Below, piece after piece: positions 45,963-53,832 of a DNA stretch of 64,000 nucleotides. The translations under genes were made by a program, and so were the position numbers. The notes below the pieces were generated by a model. It was not told the origin of the DNA and did no database searches. It saw only the letters and a program-made list of their open reading frames with translations. The DNA lies in NCBI RefSeq assembly GCF_024648825.1, contig NZ_JANBBE010000005.1, positions 468,706-532,705 on the forward strand, in the 5' to 3' direction. The stretch comes from Lentzea californiensis (GTDB lineage: Bacteria; Actinomycetota; Actinomycetes; Mycobacteriales; Pseudonocardiaceae). The first letter of the stretch is position 1. Each line of letters begins with the position of its first letter.

Positions 45963-46950
45963 CCTCATCCCCGCCCCTGCCGACCTGACCGCCGCGCACC
46001 CGGTGAACCCCGGTGTCGCAGGACATCGGGAGACGGTGTCGGACGTGCTGGCCGGCCGCGACCCGCGCCTGCTGGTCGTCGTCGGGCCGTGTTCCGTGCA
46101 CGACACCGACGCCGCGCTCGAGTACGCCGCGCTGCTCGCGCACGAGGCCCGGCGCCTGTCCGACGACCTGGTGGTCGTCCTGCGCGCCTACCTGGAGAAG
46201 CCGCGCACCGTCGCGGGGTGGACCGGCTTCCTCACCGACCCCACCCTCGACGGCAAGGGCGACATCGCGACCGGCGTGCGCCGTGGCCGCGAGTTCCTCG
46301 TGGAGGCGGCGGCCACCGGCCTGCCGCTGGCCTACGAGTTCGTGGACCCGCTGCTGGCCCACCACGTGGCCGACACGATCTCGTGGGGCGCGATCGGCGC
46401 ACGGACCGTCGCCGCCCAGCCCCACCGGCATCTCGCGTCGTGGCTGCCGATGCCGATCGGCCTGAAGAACTGCGTCTCGGGTCGTCTCGACACCGCGATC
46501 GCCGGCGTCCAGGCGTCCCGCCAGCCGCACGCGTTTCCCGGCATCGGACCGGATGGCCGCCTGACCACGTTGCGCGGCACGGGAAACCCCGACACCCACC
46601 TGGTCCTGCGGGGCGGCCCGACCCCCAACTACGCGGCCCCGCACGTCGCCGCGGCACGCACCGCGCTCACCGAGGCCGGCCTCCCGCCCCGCGTCGTGGT
46701 CGACGCCTCCCACGGCAACAGCGGCAAGGACCACAACCGCCAGCCCGCCGTGGTCGAGGACCTGGCGGACCAGATCGCGGCGGGCGGCAGCGGCATCGCC
46801 GGCGTGATGATCGAGTCCTACCTGGCCGACGGCAACCAGAAGACCCCGGACCGGCACGACCTGAGCCTCACCGACGCCTGCCTCGGCTGGCACCGCACCG
46901 CCCCGCTCCTGGAGACGCTGGCCCGCGCACGGTCCGCAAGCAGTCGGTGA
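45952..46950 (+). CDS. DAHP synthase, type I (AroFGH-like), cluster-linked
   Basis: Condenses phosphoenolpyruvate and erythrose-4-phosphate, first step of the shikimate pathway. 332 residues with GPCSVHD, RAYLEKPRT, YEFVDPLLAHHVADTISWGAIGARTVAAQPHR, PIGLKN and DASHGNSGKDH, all active-site blocks of the E. coli AroF/G/H type. Actinobacteria normally use a type II enzyme for housekeeping, so this copy probably boosts chorismate for DHB under iron starvation. ATG 45952, GAGAGGGA upstream. It is the last gene of the siderophore unit and converges on the VanZ gene. Confidence 0.9.
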   Translation: MPLDLIPAPADLTAAHPVNPGVAGHRETVSDVLAGRDPRLLVVVGPCSVHDTDAALEYAALLAHEARRLSDDLVVVLRAYLEKPRTVAGWTGFLTDPTLDGKGDIATGVRRGREFLVEAAATGLPLAYEFVDPLLAHHVADTISWGAIGARTVAAQPHRHLASWLPMPIGLKNCVSGRLDTAIAGVQASRQPHAFPGIGPDGRLTTLRGTGNPDTHLVLRGGPTPNYAAPHVAAARTALTEAGLPPRVVVDASHGNSGKDHNRQPAVVEDLADQIAAGGSGIAGVMIESYLADGNQKTPDRHDLSLTDACLGWHRTAPLLETLARARSASSR

Positions 46951-46957
46951 TCCCCGT

Positions 46958-47476
46958 TCAGCGGTGTGCCGCCGCACGGTCGCGCAACGCCACGTAGCCG
47001 GCCACAAGAGCAGCCGCCACCACGGCTCCGGCGCTGTTGTTGAACAAGTCCTGCGTCTCGCACAGACCCCGCCCGACGAGAGGCTGCAGGACCTCGATCG
47101 CCGCGCTCGACGCGACCGCCGAGACCAGCACGGCGAGCGGCCGTCGCGTCGCGAGCACGGCGCACCACACCAGCGGCACGAACAGCAGCGCGTTGAACAG
47201 CTCCGACACCCCGTGCACTGAAAAGCCGTTGAGGAGGCAGAACTGCGTGCCGACCAACGCCCAGCTCGGTTGCGACCGCGAGAACGTCACGGCGAGCACG
47301 ACGCCGAGGAAGATCCCCGCGAACACGGAGGGAACCGCCCGCCACCCGAACCGCCGTGCCGCGAACCACGCACCCACGCCCAGCACCGCCGCTCCGACCA
47401 CCACGCCGCCCGCGGTCAGCGGATCCGAGAACACGAAGACGATGGCGTCCAGTGCCCACCACACCTGATCCAGCAC
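46958..47476 (-). CDS. VanZ-like membrane protein
   Basis: A 172-residue membrane protein of about five helices (LTAGGVVVGAAVLGVGAWFAA, VPSVFAGIFLGVVLAVTFS, LFNALLFVPLVWCAVLA, LAVLVSAVASSAAIEVLQPLVGRGLCETQDLFNNSAGAVVAAAL). The segment EVLQ...R.....D...N..GA is the VanZ/TelA-family signature. VanZ gives low-level teicoplanin resistance in enterococci; most homologues have no defined role. GTG 47476 with GAGGGG nine bases upstream. It lies downstream of the EF-hand gene, separated by a hairpin. Confidence 0.78.
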   Translation of the reverse strand: MLDQVWWALDAIVFVFSDPLTAGGVVVGAAVLGVGAWFAARRFGWRAVPSVFAGIFLGVVLAVTFSRSQPSWALVGTQFCLLNGFSVHGVSELFNALLFVPLVWCAVLATRRPLAVLVSAVASSAAIEVLQPLVGRGLCETQDLFNNSAGAVVAAALVAGYVALRDRAAAHR

Positions 47477-47490
47477 AGCTCAGAACCCCT

Positions 47491-47521
47491 CGCCCCCACA
47501 ACGGAATCCGATGTGGGGGCG
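47491..47521 (-). terminator. Hairpin terminator after EF-hand gene
   Basis: CGCCCCCACA (47491-47500) and TGTGGGGGCG (47512-47521) form a perfect 10-bp, GC-rich stem with an 11-base loop, 25 bases beyond the EF-hand stop on the minus strand and just before the Shine-Dalgarno of the VanZ gene. There is no T-run. It probably separates the two transcripts. Confidence 0.65.
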
Positions 47522-47545
47522 AAGCCTACTGGGCTGCGGGAGCGG

Positions 47546-48097
47546 TCAGGCGGCGATTCTGCCGAACAGGTGCGTGGCGGGGGCGTCCGGGTCGTCGCCG
47601 TAGAAGAACTCCGTGAGCGCCTGGTGGAACTCGGCGCGATCCAGTCCGCCCGAGCCGTTCTGGTCCAACGCGCTGAAGACCGCGGCACAGTCCTCGGACG
47701 ACACGTTGCCGGCCAGGCTGAAGATCTCCTCGAACTCCTCCTGGTCGACCCTGTCGTCACCGTCGAGGTCGATCAGGTCGAAGTAGCAGTCGGCCACCGG
47801 TCCGACCTGCTGCGGGTACAGGGCGGGATCAGCCAGCGCCTGCCGGAACCCCTCGGTCATCTCCCGCAGGTCGACCTGCCCGTCACCGTCCCGGTCCATC
47901 GGCGCGATCACGTTGGCCCAGAACGCGTCCAGCCCTTCGGTCAGCCGGCGGGCGATCGCGGACTCCGGTGCGGCACCACGGGCCGCGATGTAGCGCTCGC
48001 CCATCAACCGGACGTCCAGGCGGGTGATCACCCCGTCGCCGTCGACGTCCGCGCCCTTGAACCACTGGCGATACTTGAGATCCTGAACTGCAGTCAT
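47546..48097 (-). CDS. Calerythrin-like EF-hand calcium-binding protein
   Basis: A 183-residue cytoplasmic protein with four EF-hand loops at about residues 17-28 (DVDGDGVITRLD), 68-79 (DRDGDGQVDLRE), 110-121 (DLDGDDRVDQEE) and 145-156 (DQNGSGGLDRAE). Length and spacing match calerythrin/CabA-type proteins of actinomycetes, which buffer or sense Ca2+. All loops keep Asp at position 1 and an acidic residue at position 12, so all four may bind calcium. It lies downstream of the molybdoenzyme on the same strand (65 bases). Confidence 0.88.
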   Translation of the reverse strand: MTAVQDLKYRQWFKGADVDGDGVITRLDVRLMGERYIAARGAAPESAIARRLTEGLDAFWANVIAPMDRDGDGQVDLREMTEGFRQALADPALYPQQVGPVADCYFDLIDLDGDDRVDQEEFEEIFSLAGNVSSEDCAAVFSALDQNGSGGLDRAEFHQALTEFFYGDDPDAPATHLFGRIAA

Positions 48098-48162
48098 GAC
48101 CGCGCAACGTAATCAGGCCGGTAGGTGGGGGTCCAGCGGCGTGACCCGAAGGGGAAATCAGG

Positions 48163-50505
48163 TCATTCGTTCGGGTGGTGCCGATCACCGTGCCTTACTT
48201 CTGCCGGCGGAACGATGTTCGGTGGTGCGAAGGCGAGCACGTCGGGAAGGGAACCGTCGTAGCACTCGACGTCCACCAGCGCGCTGTGGGCACTCGGTCC
48301 TTGGGACAGGCGCGAGCACGGCCGGTCCGCGGTGAGGACGTTCGGGTTGCCGTGGCGGTCCATCGTCCCGCTCGTGCCCGGCTTGACCGGATCCCACCAC
48401 GCTCCCGTGGACAGCTGTACGACGCCCGGCATGACGGCGTCCGACAGGATCGCACCCGCGAGACAGCTGCCTCGGTCGTTGTAGACCCGCACGATCATGC
48501 CGCTCTCGATGCCGCGCGCCGCGGCGTCCGACGGGTTGAGCGTCACCGGTTCGCGTCCACCGATCTTCGAACTGAGGCTGTGGCCGCCGTTGTCGTACTG
48601 GCTGTGCAGGCGTGAGGCGGGCTGGTTCGAGATCAGGTGCAGCGGGAACCGGTCCGCGAGATCGGCGTGCAGCCACTCCGCCGGTTCGAACCACTTCGGG
48701 TGCCCGGCACAGTCGTCGTAGCCGAACGAGTCGATCTCCTCGGAGAAGATCTCGATCCGGCCCGACGGCGTCGCCAGGGGAAAACGCTCCGGGTCTGAGC
48801 GGAGGTCCTCGAAGCTGCCGGGGAACGGCCCGGTCGACGCCGGCAGCTCAGCGGTGGAGCTCTGCCAGAAGTGGTCGAAGCTCGGCAGGGCGGCGTCGTC
48901 GCCGAGCGCGGCCCTCGTCTGCTCGTAGAGGTGCCGGACCCATTCGCTCTCGGAGCGCGACTCCGTGAACTCCTGCTCGAACCCGAGCCGGGAGGCCAAG
49001 GCGGCGAAGATGTCGTGGTCGGTGCGGGATTCGCCCGCCGGTTCGCGGACCTTCGGCATGGCGACGACGTGGGGGTCGGAGAACCCGGCGGCGAAGTCGT
49101 CGCGTTCGAGACTGGTGGCGACGGGGAGGACGATGTCCGCGAACTTGGCCGTCGTGTTCCACCACGCTTCGTGCACCACCACCGTGTCAGGGGCCTGCCA
49201 GGCGCGGGTCAACCGGTGCAGGTCCTGGTGGTGGTGGAACGGGTTGCCCCCGCACCAGTAGATCAGGCGCAGCTCCGGCAAGGTGAGGCGCTTGCCGTCG
49301 TAGTCGATGACCTCACCCGGACGCAGCAGGGTGTCGGCGATCCTCGCGACGGGGATGAAGTCCGCGACCGGGTTGGGAACCGCCGGAATCGTCGCCACGA
49401 AGGCGCGGTCCGGGGCGACGCCCGTCGCGTCCATCGTCGCGTACCCCGCACCCCAGCCGCATCCGGGCCGGCCCAGCGAGCCCGCCATGGCGGCCAGCAC
49501 CACGGACATCCAGATCGGTTGTTCGCCGTGGTCCGCCCGCTGCACCGCGTAGTTGACCATGATGAGAGACCGTTGCGCGGTGAGGCGGCGAGCGAGGTCG
49601 ATGATCGTGTCGCTGCTGATGCCCGAGATCTTCGCGGCCCAGCCGGCGTCCTTCGCGACGCCGTCGAGCTCGCCGGTCAGGTAGGAGGCGAAGCGGTCGA
49701 ACCCGACGCAGCACCGGCGGAGGAAGTCCTCGTCGTGCCACCCGTTGACCAGCATCGTGTGTGCGATGCCGAGCATCACGGCCGTGTCGGTGTTGGGCAC
49801 GACGGGCAGCCATTCGGCGTCGAGGAAGCCGGCGGCGTCGCTGCGGATGGGGCTGATGTTCACGAACCGCACCCCGGCCTCACGGCACCGGCGTTGCAGG
49901 TCCTCCGTCTGGTGCTTGGCCAGTCCGCCGGGGTTGATCTGGCTGTTCTTGAGGGCCAGCCCTCCGAACGCCACCACGAGCTCGCAGTTCTCGGCGATCT
50001 TGTCCCACATGGGCATCCGGCTCTGGTAGCTCCACGGATGACCGCCGATCACGTGCGGGAGGATGACCTCCAGAGCCGCGGTGCTGTAGGTGTTGCGGGA
50101 GTCGGTGTACCCGCCGCCCAGCGCGAGGAACCGGTGGAGTTGTCCCTGCGCGTGGTGGAACCTGCCCGCACTCGCCCAGCCGTAGGACCCGCCGAACACC
50201 GCGCTGTCCCCGTGCTGTGAACGGACTCGACGGAGTTCGTCGCTCACCAGCGTGATCGCGTGGTCCCAGCTCACCTCGACGAAGGTGTCCGAGCCTCTGG
50301 CCCTGTGGGACTCACCGTTCAGCCAGCCTTCGCGCACCGCGGGACGCAGGATGCGAGCGCTGTCGTCGGCGGCCGTCACCATTCCAGGGCCGATGGGCGA
50401 TGGCACGGGGTCGTCGTGCCGCGGTTCGATCCGCACCAACCGGCCGGAATCCACTACGGCGACGAAACTTCCCCAGTGCGTCGCCACGGACACGCGTCGT
50501 TCCAT
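48163..50505 (-). CDS. BisC/TorA-type molybdopterin oxidoreductase
   Basis: A 780-residue bis-MGD enzyme of the DMSO-reductase family that reduces S- or N-oxides (biotin sulfoxide, TMAO, methionine sulfoxide). THWGSFVAVVDSGRLVRIEP replaces the N-terminal iron-sulfur motif, so like BisC/DorA it holds only Mo. GGSYGWASAGRFHHAQGQLHRFLALGGGYT contains the Ser Mo-ligand region; YWCGGNPFHHHQDL, VVVHEAWWNTTAKFADIVLPVATSLERDD and the C-terminal cap VTLNPSDAAARGIESG bind the guanylate cofactors. No Tat signal, so it is cytoplasmic. ATG 50505 follows GGTGGAG. No dedicated partner genes are visible. Confidence 0.88.
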   Translation of the reverse strand: MERRVSVATHWGSFVAVVDSGRLVRIEPRHDDPVPSPIGPGMVTAADDSARILRPAVREGWLNGESHRARGSDTFVEVSWDHAITLVSDELRRVRSQHGDSAVFGGSYGWASAGRFHHAQGQLHRFLALGGGYTDSRNTYSTAALEVILPHVIGGHPWSYQSRMPMWDKIAENCELVVAFGGLALKNSQINPGGLAKHQTEDLQRRCREAGVRFVNISPIRSDAAGFLDAEWLPVVPNTDTAVMLGIAHTMLVNGWHDEDFLRRCCVGFDRFASYLTGELDGVAKDAGWAAKISGISSDTIIDLARRLTAQRSLIMVNYAVQRADHGEQPIWMSVVLAAMAGSLGRPGCGWGAGYATMDATGVAPDRAFVATIPAVPNPVADFIPVARIADTLLRPGEVIDYDGKRLTLPELRLIYWCGGNPFHHHQDLHRLTRAWQAPDTVVVHEAWWNTTAKFADIVLPVATSLERDDFAAGFSDPHVVAMPKVREPAGESRTDHDIFAALASRLGFEQEFTESRSESEWVRHLYEQTRAALGDDAALPSFDHFWQSSTAELPASTGPFPGSFEDLRSDPERFPLATPSGRIEIFSEEIDSFGYDDCAGHPKWFEPAEWLHADLADRFPLHLISNQPASRLHSQYDNGGHSLSSKIGGREPVTLNPSDAAARGIESGMIVRVYNDRGSCLAGAILSDAVMPGVVQLSTGAWWDPVKPGTSGTMDRHGNPNVLTADRPCSRLSQGPSAHSALVDVECYDGSLPDVLAFAPPNIVPPAEVRHGDRHHPNE

Positions 50506-50752
50506 CACACTCCACCTCTGAGAGTCCCTGATCTCGGACAACGGTCGCTCACGCCGCCGGGGTGATGTGTCGTCGCGGGGCCTGCCCTTCGCCTTCGGTC
50601 GAGGCCGACTTGCTCGAACATGGTGGCACGGAGAGGTCGTGGTTCTCCCGCCCCCGAAGCCGGCTTCACCAAGCCGGCCTAGCGCCTGCAGGCCGTTCCT
50701 TGTTCTGGGTCAGCTTCTGAACACCGCTGTTGACAAGGGAGTTCAGCACCTG
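50506..50752. other. Intergenic region with short inverted repeat
   Basis: About 247 bases between the molybdoenzyme start and the unknown 151-residue protein. GCCGGCTT (50659-50666) and AAGCCGGC (50671-50678) form an 8-bp stem with a 4-base loop, and GCCTGCAGGC follows at ~50685. A perfect TTGACA (50730-50735) has no fitting -10 at 16-18 bases. No gene can be supported here. Confidence 0.4.
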
Positions 50753-51208
50753 ATGGCTGTCCACGAGGTCTCGACTTCCGTCTACTTCGCGCGGTTCTAC
50801 CTCGTGAGCTACCCGAAGCAGTTCGAGGAGGATCCCCGGCTGAAGCGGGGGCCGGAAGGAGAACTGGCTGTTTCCGCCAGGGACGGTCTCGGGCTGAACA
50901 GCGTCACCAGCGAACACCAGGCGCACGTCAGGCTCGAAGTGTTCGACAGCGCCGCCGACGTTCCACCGGAGCTGTTCGGCCGGCAACCGCTGTATTCGTT
51001 CACCAGCTCGTCGGACACGATCGCCCTCCTCGACAGCGAGAACCACCCAGCCCTCCAAGTGCCCGCGCCTGCCGCTGGGACGATCAGCTGCGTTGTGGCG
51101 TGCGAAGGGCGTGAGAGCACCTGCAACGCACGCCATCACGACCGGCGCGAGAACATCCGCGACATCGAACGCCGGCGCATCGCCATCTGGCCGGAACAGG
51201 CGCCGTGA
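50753..51208 (+). CDS. Protein of unknown function (151 aa)
   Basis: Not recognised. The reading frame continues upstream to 50567, but the protein-like part begins at ATG 50753 with AAGGGAG 11 bases before. It looks globular: VYFARFYLVSYPKQFEEDPRLKRGPEGELAVSAR, then HQAHVRLEVFDSAADVPPELFGRQPLYSFTSSSDTIALLDS, a beta-rich stretch, then a Cys pair (CVVACEGRESTC) and a charged tail. No signal peptide or membrane helix. It could be an immunity-like or phage-type domain, but nothing in the context supports that. Confidence 0.5.
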   Translation: MAVHEVSTSVYFARFYLVSYPKQFEEDPRLKRGPEGELAVSARDGLGLNSVTSEHQAHVRLEVFDSAADVPPELFGRQPLYSFTSSSDTIALLDSENHPALQVPAPAAGTISCVVACEGRESTCNARHHDRRENIRDIERRRIAIWPEQAP

Positions 51209-51303
51209 CCACACCGTCGCACCGGGCTGAGCACCGATGTCCCTCCAGAACGTGCGACGGCGAGGATGCGTCGAGCACGGGTTCCTGCCGCTCGACCTTA
51301 TGG

Positions 51304-51325
51304 CCAATTGGTATGTACCACTTGG
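51304..51325. promoter_or_regulatory. DasR-like operator (dre-type) upstream of chitin-binding protease
   Basis: A 22-bp inverted repeat: CCAATTGGTA on the left pairs with TACCACTTGG on the right, one mismatch, around a central TG. The inner 16-mer ATTGGTATGTACCACT (51307-51322) agrees at 13 of 16 positions with the dre consensus ACTGGTCTAGACCACT of the GlcNAc-responsive regulator DasR (consensus recalled from Streptomyces). It lies ~55 bases before the protease ATG, so it may link protease expression to chitin or GlcNAc supply. Confidence 0.6.
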
Positions 51326-51379
51326 TGTGATCCGCGTCGTACGGTCTGCGCGCAATCACCCTGCACGCAAGGAGCGGAC

Positions 51380-52699
51380 ATGAACCGCAAGCTCATCGCA
51401 GCCGCCACGGCGGCGGCCACGGCGGTCGGACTGACCGTCGCGGTGGCGCTGACAACCAGCGCCACGGCTGCCAACACGGCTGACCCTGGCCTGCTGGCCG
51501 CAATGGCCCGTGACCTCGGCATCTCGTCGGAGCAGGCGCGTGAGCGCCTCGACGCCGAGAAGGCCGCAGGCCAGACCGACGCCGCGCTGAAGTCGCGCCT
51601 CGGCTCGGCGTACGCCGGATCCTGGTTGGACGGCACCGGCCACACCCTCACCGTCGCGGTCACCGACGAGGCTCTGGCGAGCGCGGTGCGCTCACGAGGT
51701 GCCGTCGCCACCACGGCGAAGTACAGCGCGTCCGCTCTGGACAGCGCCAAGATCAAGCTGGACGCCAAGGCCACCACCGCACCCGACGCCGTCCCCGGCT
51801 GGTACGTCGACGTGCGCACCAACAAGATCGTCGTGCTCGCCCGCGCCGGAGGCGAGGCGCAGGCCAAGGCGTGGACGGCCGAGGCAGGTCTGCGGGGCGA
51901 CATCATCGCCTTCGAGGCCAGCACCGAGGACCCCAAGCCGCTGATCGACGTCGTCGGCGGCAACGCCTACGGCCTGCCCGGCGGCGGCCGCTGCTCCATC
52001 GGCTTCGCCGTCGAGGGCGGCTTCGTCACCGCGGGCCACTGCGGAGCCGCAGGCGGCCGCACGACCAACCCCGGCGGCACCATCCAGGGCAGCAGCTTCC
52101 CCGGCAACGACTACGCCTGGGTCCGCACCGACGCGGGCAACACCCCGCGTGCCCTGGTCAACCGCTACCCGGGCACCGTGCCGGTCGCGGGCTCCCAGGA
52201 GGCTCCGGTCGGCTCCTCGGTCTGCCGCTCCGGCTCCACCACCGGCTGGCGCTGCGGCACCATCCAGCAGAAGAACGCCTCGGTCAGCTACCCCGAAGGC
52301 ACCATCACCGGCCTGACCCGCACCAACGCCTGCGCCGAGCCCGGTGACTCCGGCGGCTCGTGGCTGACCGGCGACCAGGCCCAGGGCGTCACCTCCGGCG
52401 GGTCCGGCAACTGCCAGTCCGGCGGCACCATCTACTTCCAGCCGCTGACCGAGATCCTGCAGGTCTACAACCTGCGCCTGATGACCACCGGCGGCCCGAC
52501 CACGACCACCCAGCCGACCAGCACGACCACGACGACCACGACGCCCCCCGGCGGTGGCGGTTCGTGGGCCCCGTACACCAACTACGGCGACGGCGCCCAG
52601 GTCACCTACGGCGGCGCGTCCTACCGCGTCATCCAGCCGCACACGTCCGTTCCCGGATGGGAGCCGCCGAACACCCCTGCCCTCTGGCAGCGGCTCTGA
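51380..52699 (+). CDS. Secreted alpha-lytic/streptogrisin-type protease with chitin-binding tail
   Basis: A 439-residue exported protease. Signal peptide 1-31; pro-domain ~35-190 (Pro_Al_protease type, LGSAYAGSWLDGTGHTLTVAVTDE); catalytic domain from ~190 with His220 (TAGHCG), Asp244 (NDYAWVR) and Ser324 (GDSGGSW), three Cys pairs; a Thr-rich linker (TTTTQPTSTTTTTTTPP); then a ~45-residue CBM5/12 chitin-binding domain with aromatic residues WAPYTNYGDGAQVTYGGASYRV...LW. This is the streptogrisin C layout, suited to digesting protein on chitinous surfaces. AAGGAG before the ATG. A dre-like site lies upstream and a strong double hairpin downstream. Confidence 0.9.
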   Translation: MNRKLIAAATAAATAVGLTVAVALTTSATAANTADPGLLAAMARDLGISSEQARERLDAEKAAGQTDAALKSRLGSAYAGSWLDGTGHTLTVAVTDEALASAVRSRGAVATTAKYSASALDSAKIKLDAKATTAPDAVPGWYVDVRTNKIVVLARAGGEAQAKAWTAEAGLRGDIIAFEASTEDPKPLIDVVGGNAYGLPGGGRCSIGFAVEGGFVTAGHCGAAGGRTTNPGGTIQGSSFPGNDYAWVRTDAGNTPRALVNRYPGTVPVAGSQEAPVGSSVCRSGSTTGWRCGTIQQKNASVSYPEGTITGLTRTNACAEPGDSGGSWLTGDQAQGVTSGGSGNCQSGGTIYFQPLTEILQVYNLRLMTTGGPTTTTQPTSTTTTTTTPPGGGGSWAPYTNYGDGAQVTYGGASYRVIQPHTSVPGWEPPNTPALWQRL

Positions 52700-52719
52700 C
52701 GGCAGCACCTCACACCGGT

Positions 52720-52790
52720 CCCCGGCGGCTGTCCCCGCCGGGGGCGGGCAGGGAACGGCCCCGGTCACCTGTGCGGTGACCGGGGCCGTT
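52720..52790. terminator. Two tandem hairpins, strong bidirectional terminator
   Basis: First stem CCCCGGCGG/CCGCCGGGG (52720-52728, 52735-52743; 6-base loop). Second stem: perfect 15-bp arms 52754-52768 and 52776-52790 with a 7-base loop, beginning AACGGCCCCGG and ending CCGGGGCCGTT. They sit between the convergent protease (stop 52699) and the GlsB-like gene (stop 52808). The A/T-containing ends suggest termination on both strands. Confidence 0.82.
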
Positions 52791-52807
52791 GGAGGTTCAG
52801 TCGTGCT

Positions 52808-53071
52808 CTACCGCACGCTCGTGCGGTTGCGGCCGGCGACAGCCTCCGCGACGCCGATGAGCAGCACCGAGGCGATCACGGCGACGATGAAGCCCAGCAC
52901 GTTGAGCTCGAAGATGTCTCCGGTGCCGAGCAGGTTGGCGATGACGCCGCCGATGACGGAGCCGACCAGCCCCAGCAGCAGCGTCGCCACGATGCCGAGG
53001 TTCTGCTTGCCGGGCTTGATCAGTCGGGCGAGTGCACCGATGATCAGGCCGGCGACGATGAACCCGATCAC
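52808..53071 (-). CDS. GlsB/YeaQ/YmgE-family small membrane protein
   Basis: 87 residues with three transmembrane helices: MIGFIVAGLIIGALARLIKPGKQ, GIVATLLLGLVGSVIGGVIANLL, and NVLGFIVAVIASVLLIGVAEAVAG. The GLIIGALARLIKPGKQ start and the glycine-zipper middle helix are family hallmarks. Homologues are induced by stress; their mechanism is not known. AGGAGGCTGA is upstream of the ATG in reverse. Confidence 0.87.
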   Translation of the reverse strand: MIGFIVAGLIIGALARLIKPGKQNLGIVATLLLGLVGSVIGGVIANLLGTGDIFELNVLGFIVAVIASVLLIGVAEAVAGRNRTSVR

Positions 53072-53205
53072 GTCAGCCTCCTGGTGTCGATTGCCTTCCT
53101 CGTCTTAGCTACCCCACCGTTTCCTCGCTCAACCGCGCCGCCGGCCGTGATCCAAGTCGCGCGTAGCCGCCGCAAAGGTGAATCTGCGTCGCCATCGCTG
53201 CTCGT

Positions 53206-53667
53206 CTAGCGCAGGTGCCCGCTGATGCGGTCGAACTCGGCCGCCATCTCCGGGGACGCGAGGAAGTCGTCCAGGCGCGCGGAGACCTCGTGGTCCACCG
53301 CCTCCAGCGACCGGATCGCCAGCTGCACCACGGTCTCGGGGTCGCGGTCGGCGAGGAAGCTCGCCCAGTGCTCCAGGGCCTCCAGTGCCCACAGCACCTG
53401 CGGGTCCATGTCGCCGTCGGACAGCGTGCCCTTGTCGATCGTGTCCAGCCACGCCCGAAGCCGGTCGGGAGTGCTGCCGGCCGGGTCCGTGCGCGCCTGC
53501 TCGAACGCCTGCCGGGCGTCGTCGTCGAACTCGGCTTCCGCCGCGTGTGCGAGGTCGTCGCCCGCGGTCAGCCGGACGACGGTCTCCGCGCCGAACCGGT
53601 GGCGCTTCTCGTCGCCGGCGGCCGTGACCAGTTCGCGGACGGCCTGCTCCACCTCGTCGTAGTGCAC
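53206..53667 (-). CDS. Protein of unknown function (~153 aa, helical)
   Basis: A mostly helical acidic protein: HYDEVEQAVRELVTAAGDEKRHRFGAETVVRLT...AWLDTIDKGTLSDGDMDPQVLWALEALEHWASFLADRDPETVVQLAIRSLEAVDHEVSARLDDFL. The pattern (helical repeats, E..H/W..FL.DRD) recalls DUF416/immunity-like proteins, but I cannot assign it. GTG 53667 is the best start; upstream sequence is not protein-like. It stands alone between a GlsB-like gene and a serine hydrolase. Confidence 0.6.
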   Translation of the reverse strand: MHYDEVEQAVRELVTAAGDEKRHRFGAETVVRLTAGDDLAHAAEAEFDDDARQAFEQARTDPAGSTPDRLRAWLDTIDKGTLSDGDMDPQVLWALEALEHWASFLADRDPETVVQLAIRSLEAVDHEVSARLDDFLASPEMAAEFDRISGHLR

Positions 53668-53832
53668 GGCGTCATCCAACCAGCCCGGCCCTTGTGCGCA
53701 ACGGTGTCGACGGCCCTGCGTTCCGTGATCAACTGCGCGCCCGTGACCGGCCCCTTTCGGTAGCGTCGGTGGCGCGAAGTGATCTGACCCGGTCGAACCG
53801 CAGGCCGTGCGGGTGGGGGAGTTGGTTGGCGG

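Noticed and set aside
26832..47000. MbtH-like protein gene expected beside the NRPS
   Set aside because: I looked for the ~70-residue family with its conserved Trp and NPFD-type start in all gaps and overlaps of the cluster and found none; it may be encoded elsewhere.
50730..50758. Sigma-70 promoter built on the perfect TTGACA at 50730
   Set aside because: No TANNNT -10 lies 16-18 bases downstream; the position overlaps the start codon of the next gene.
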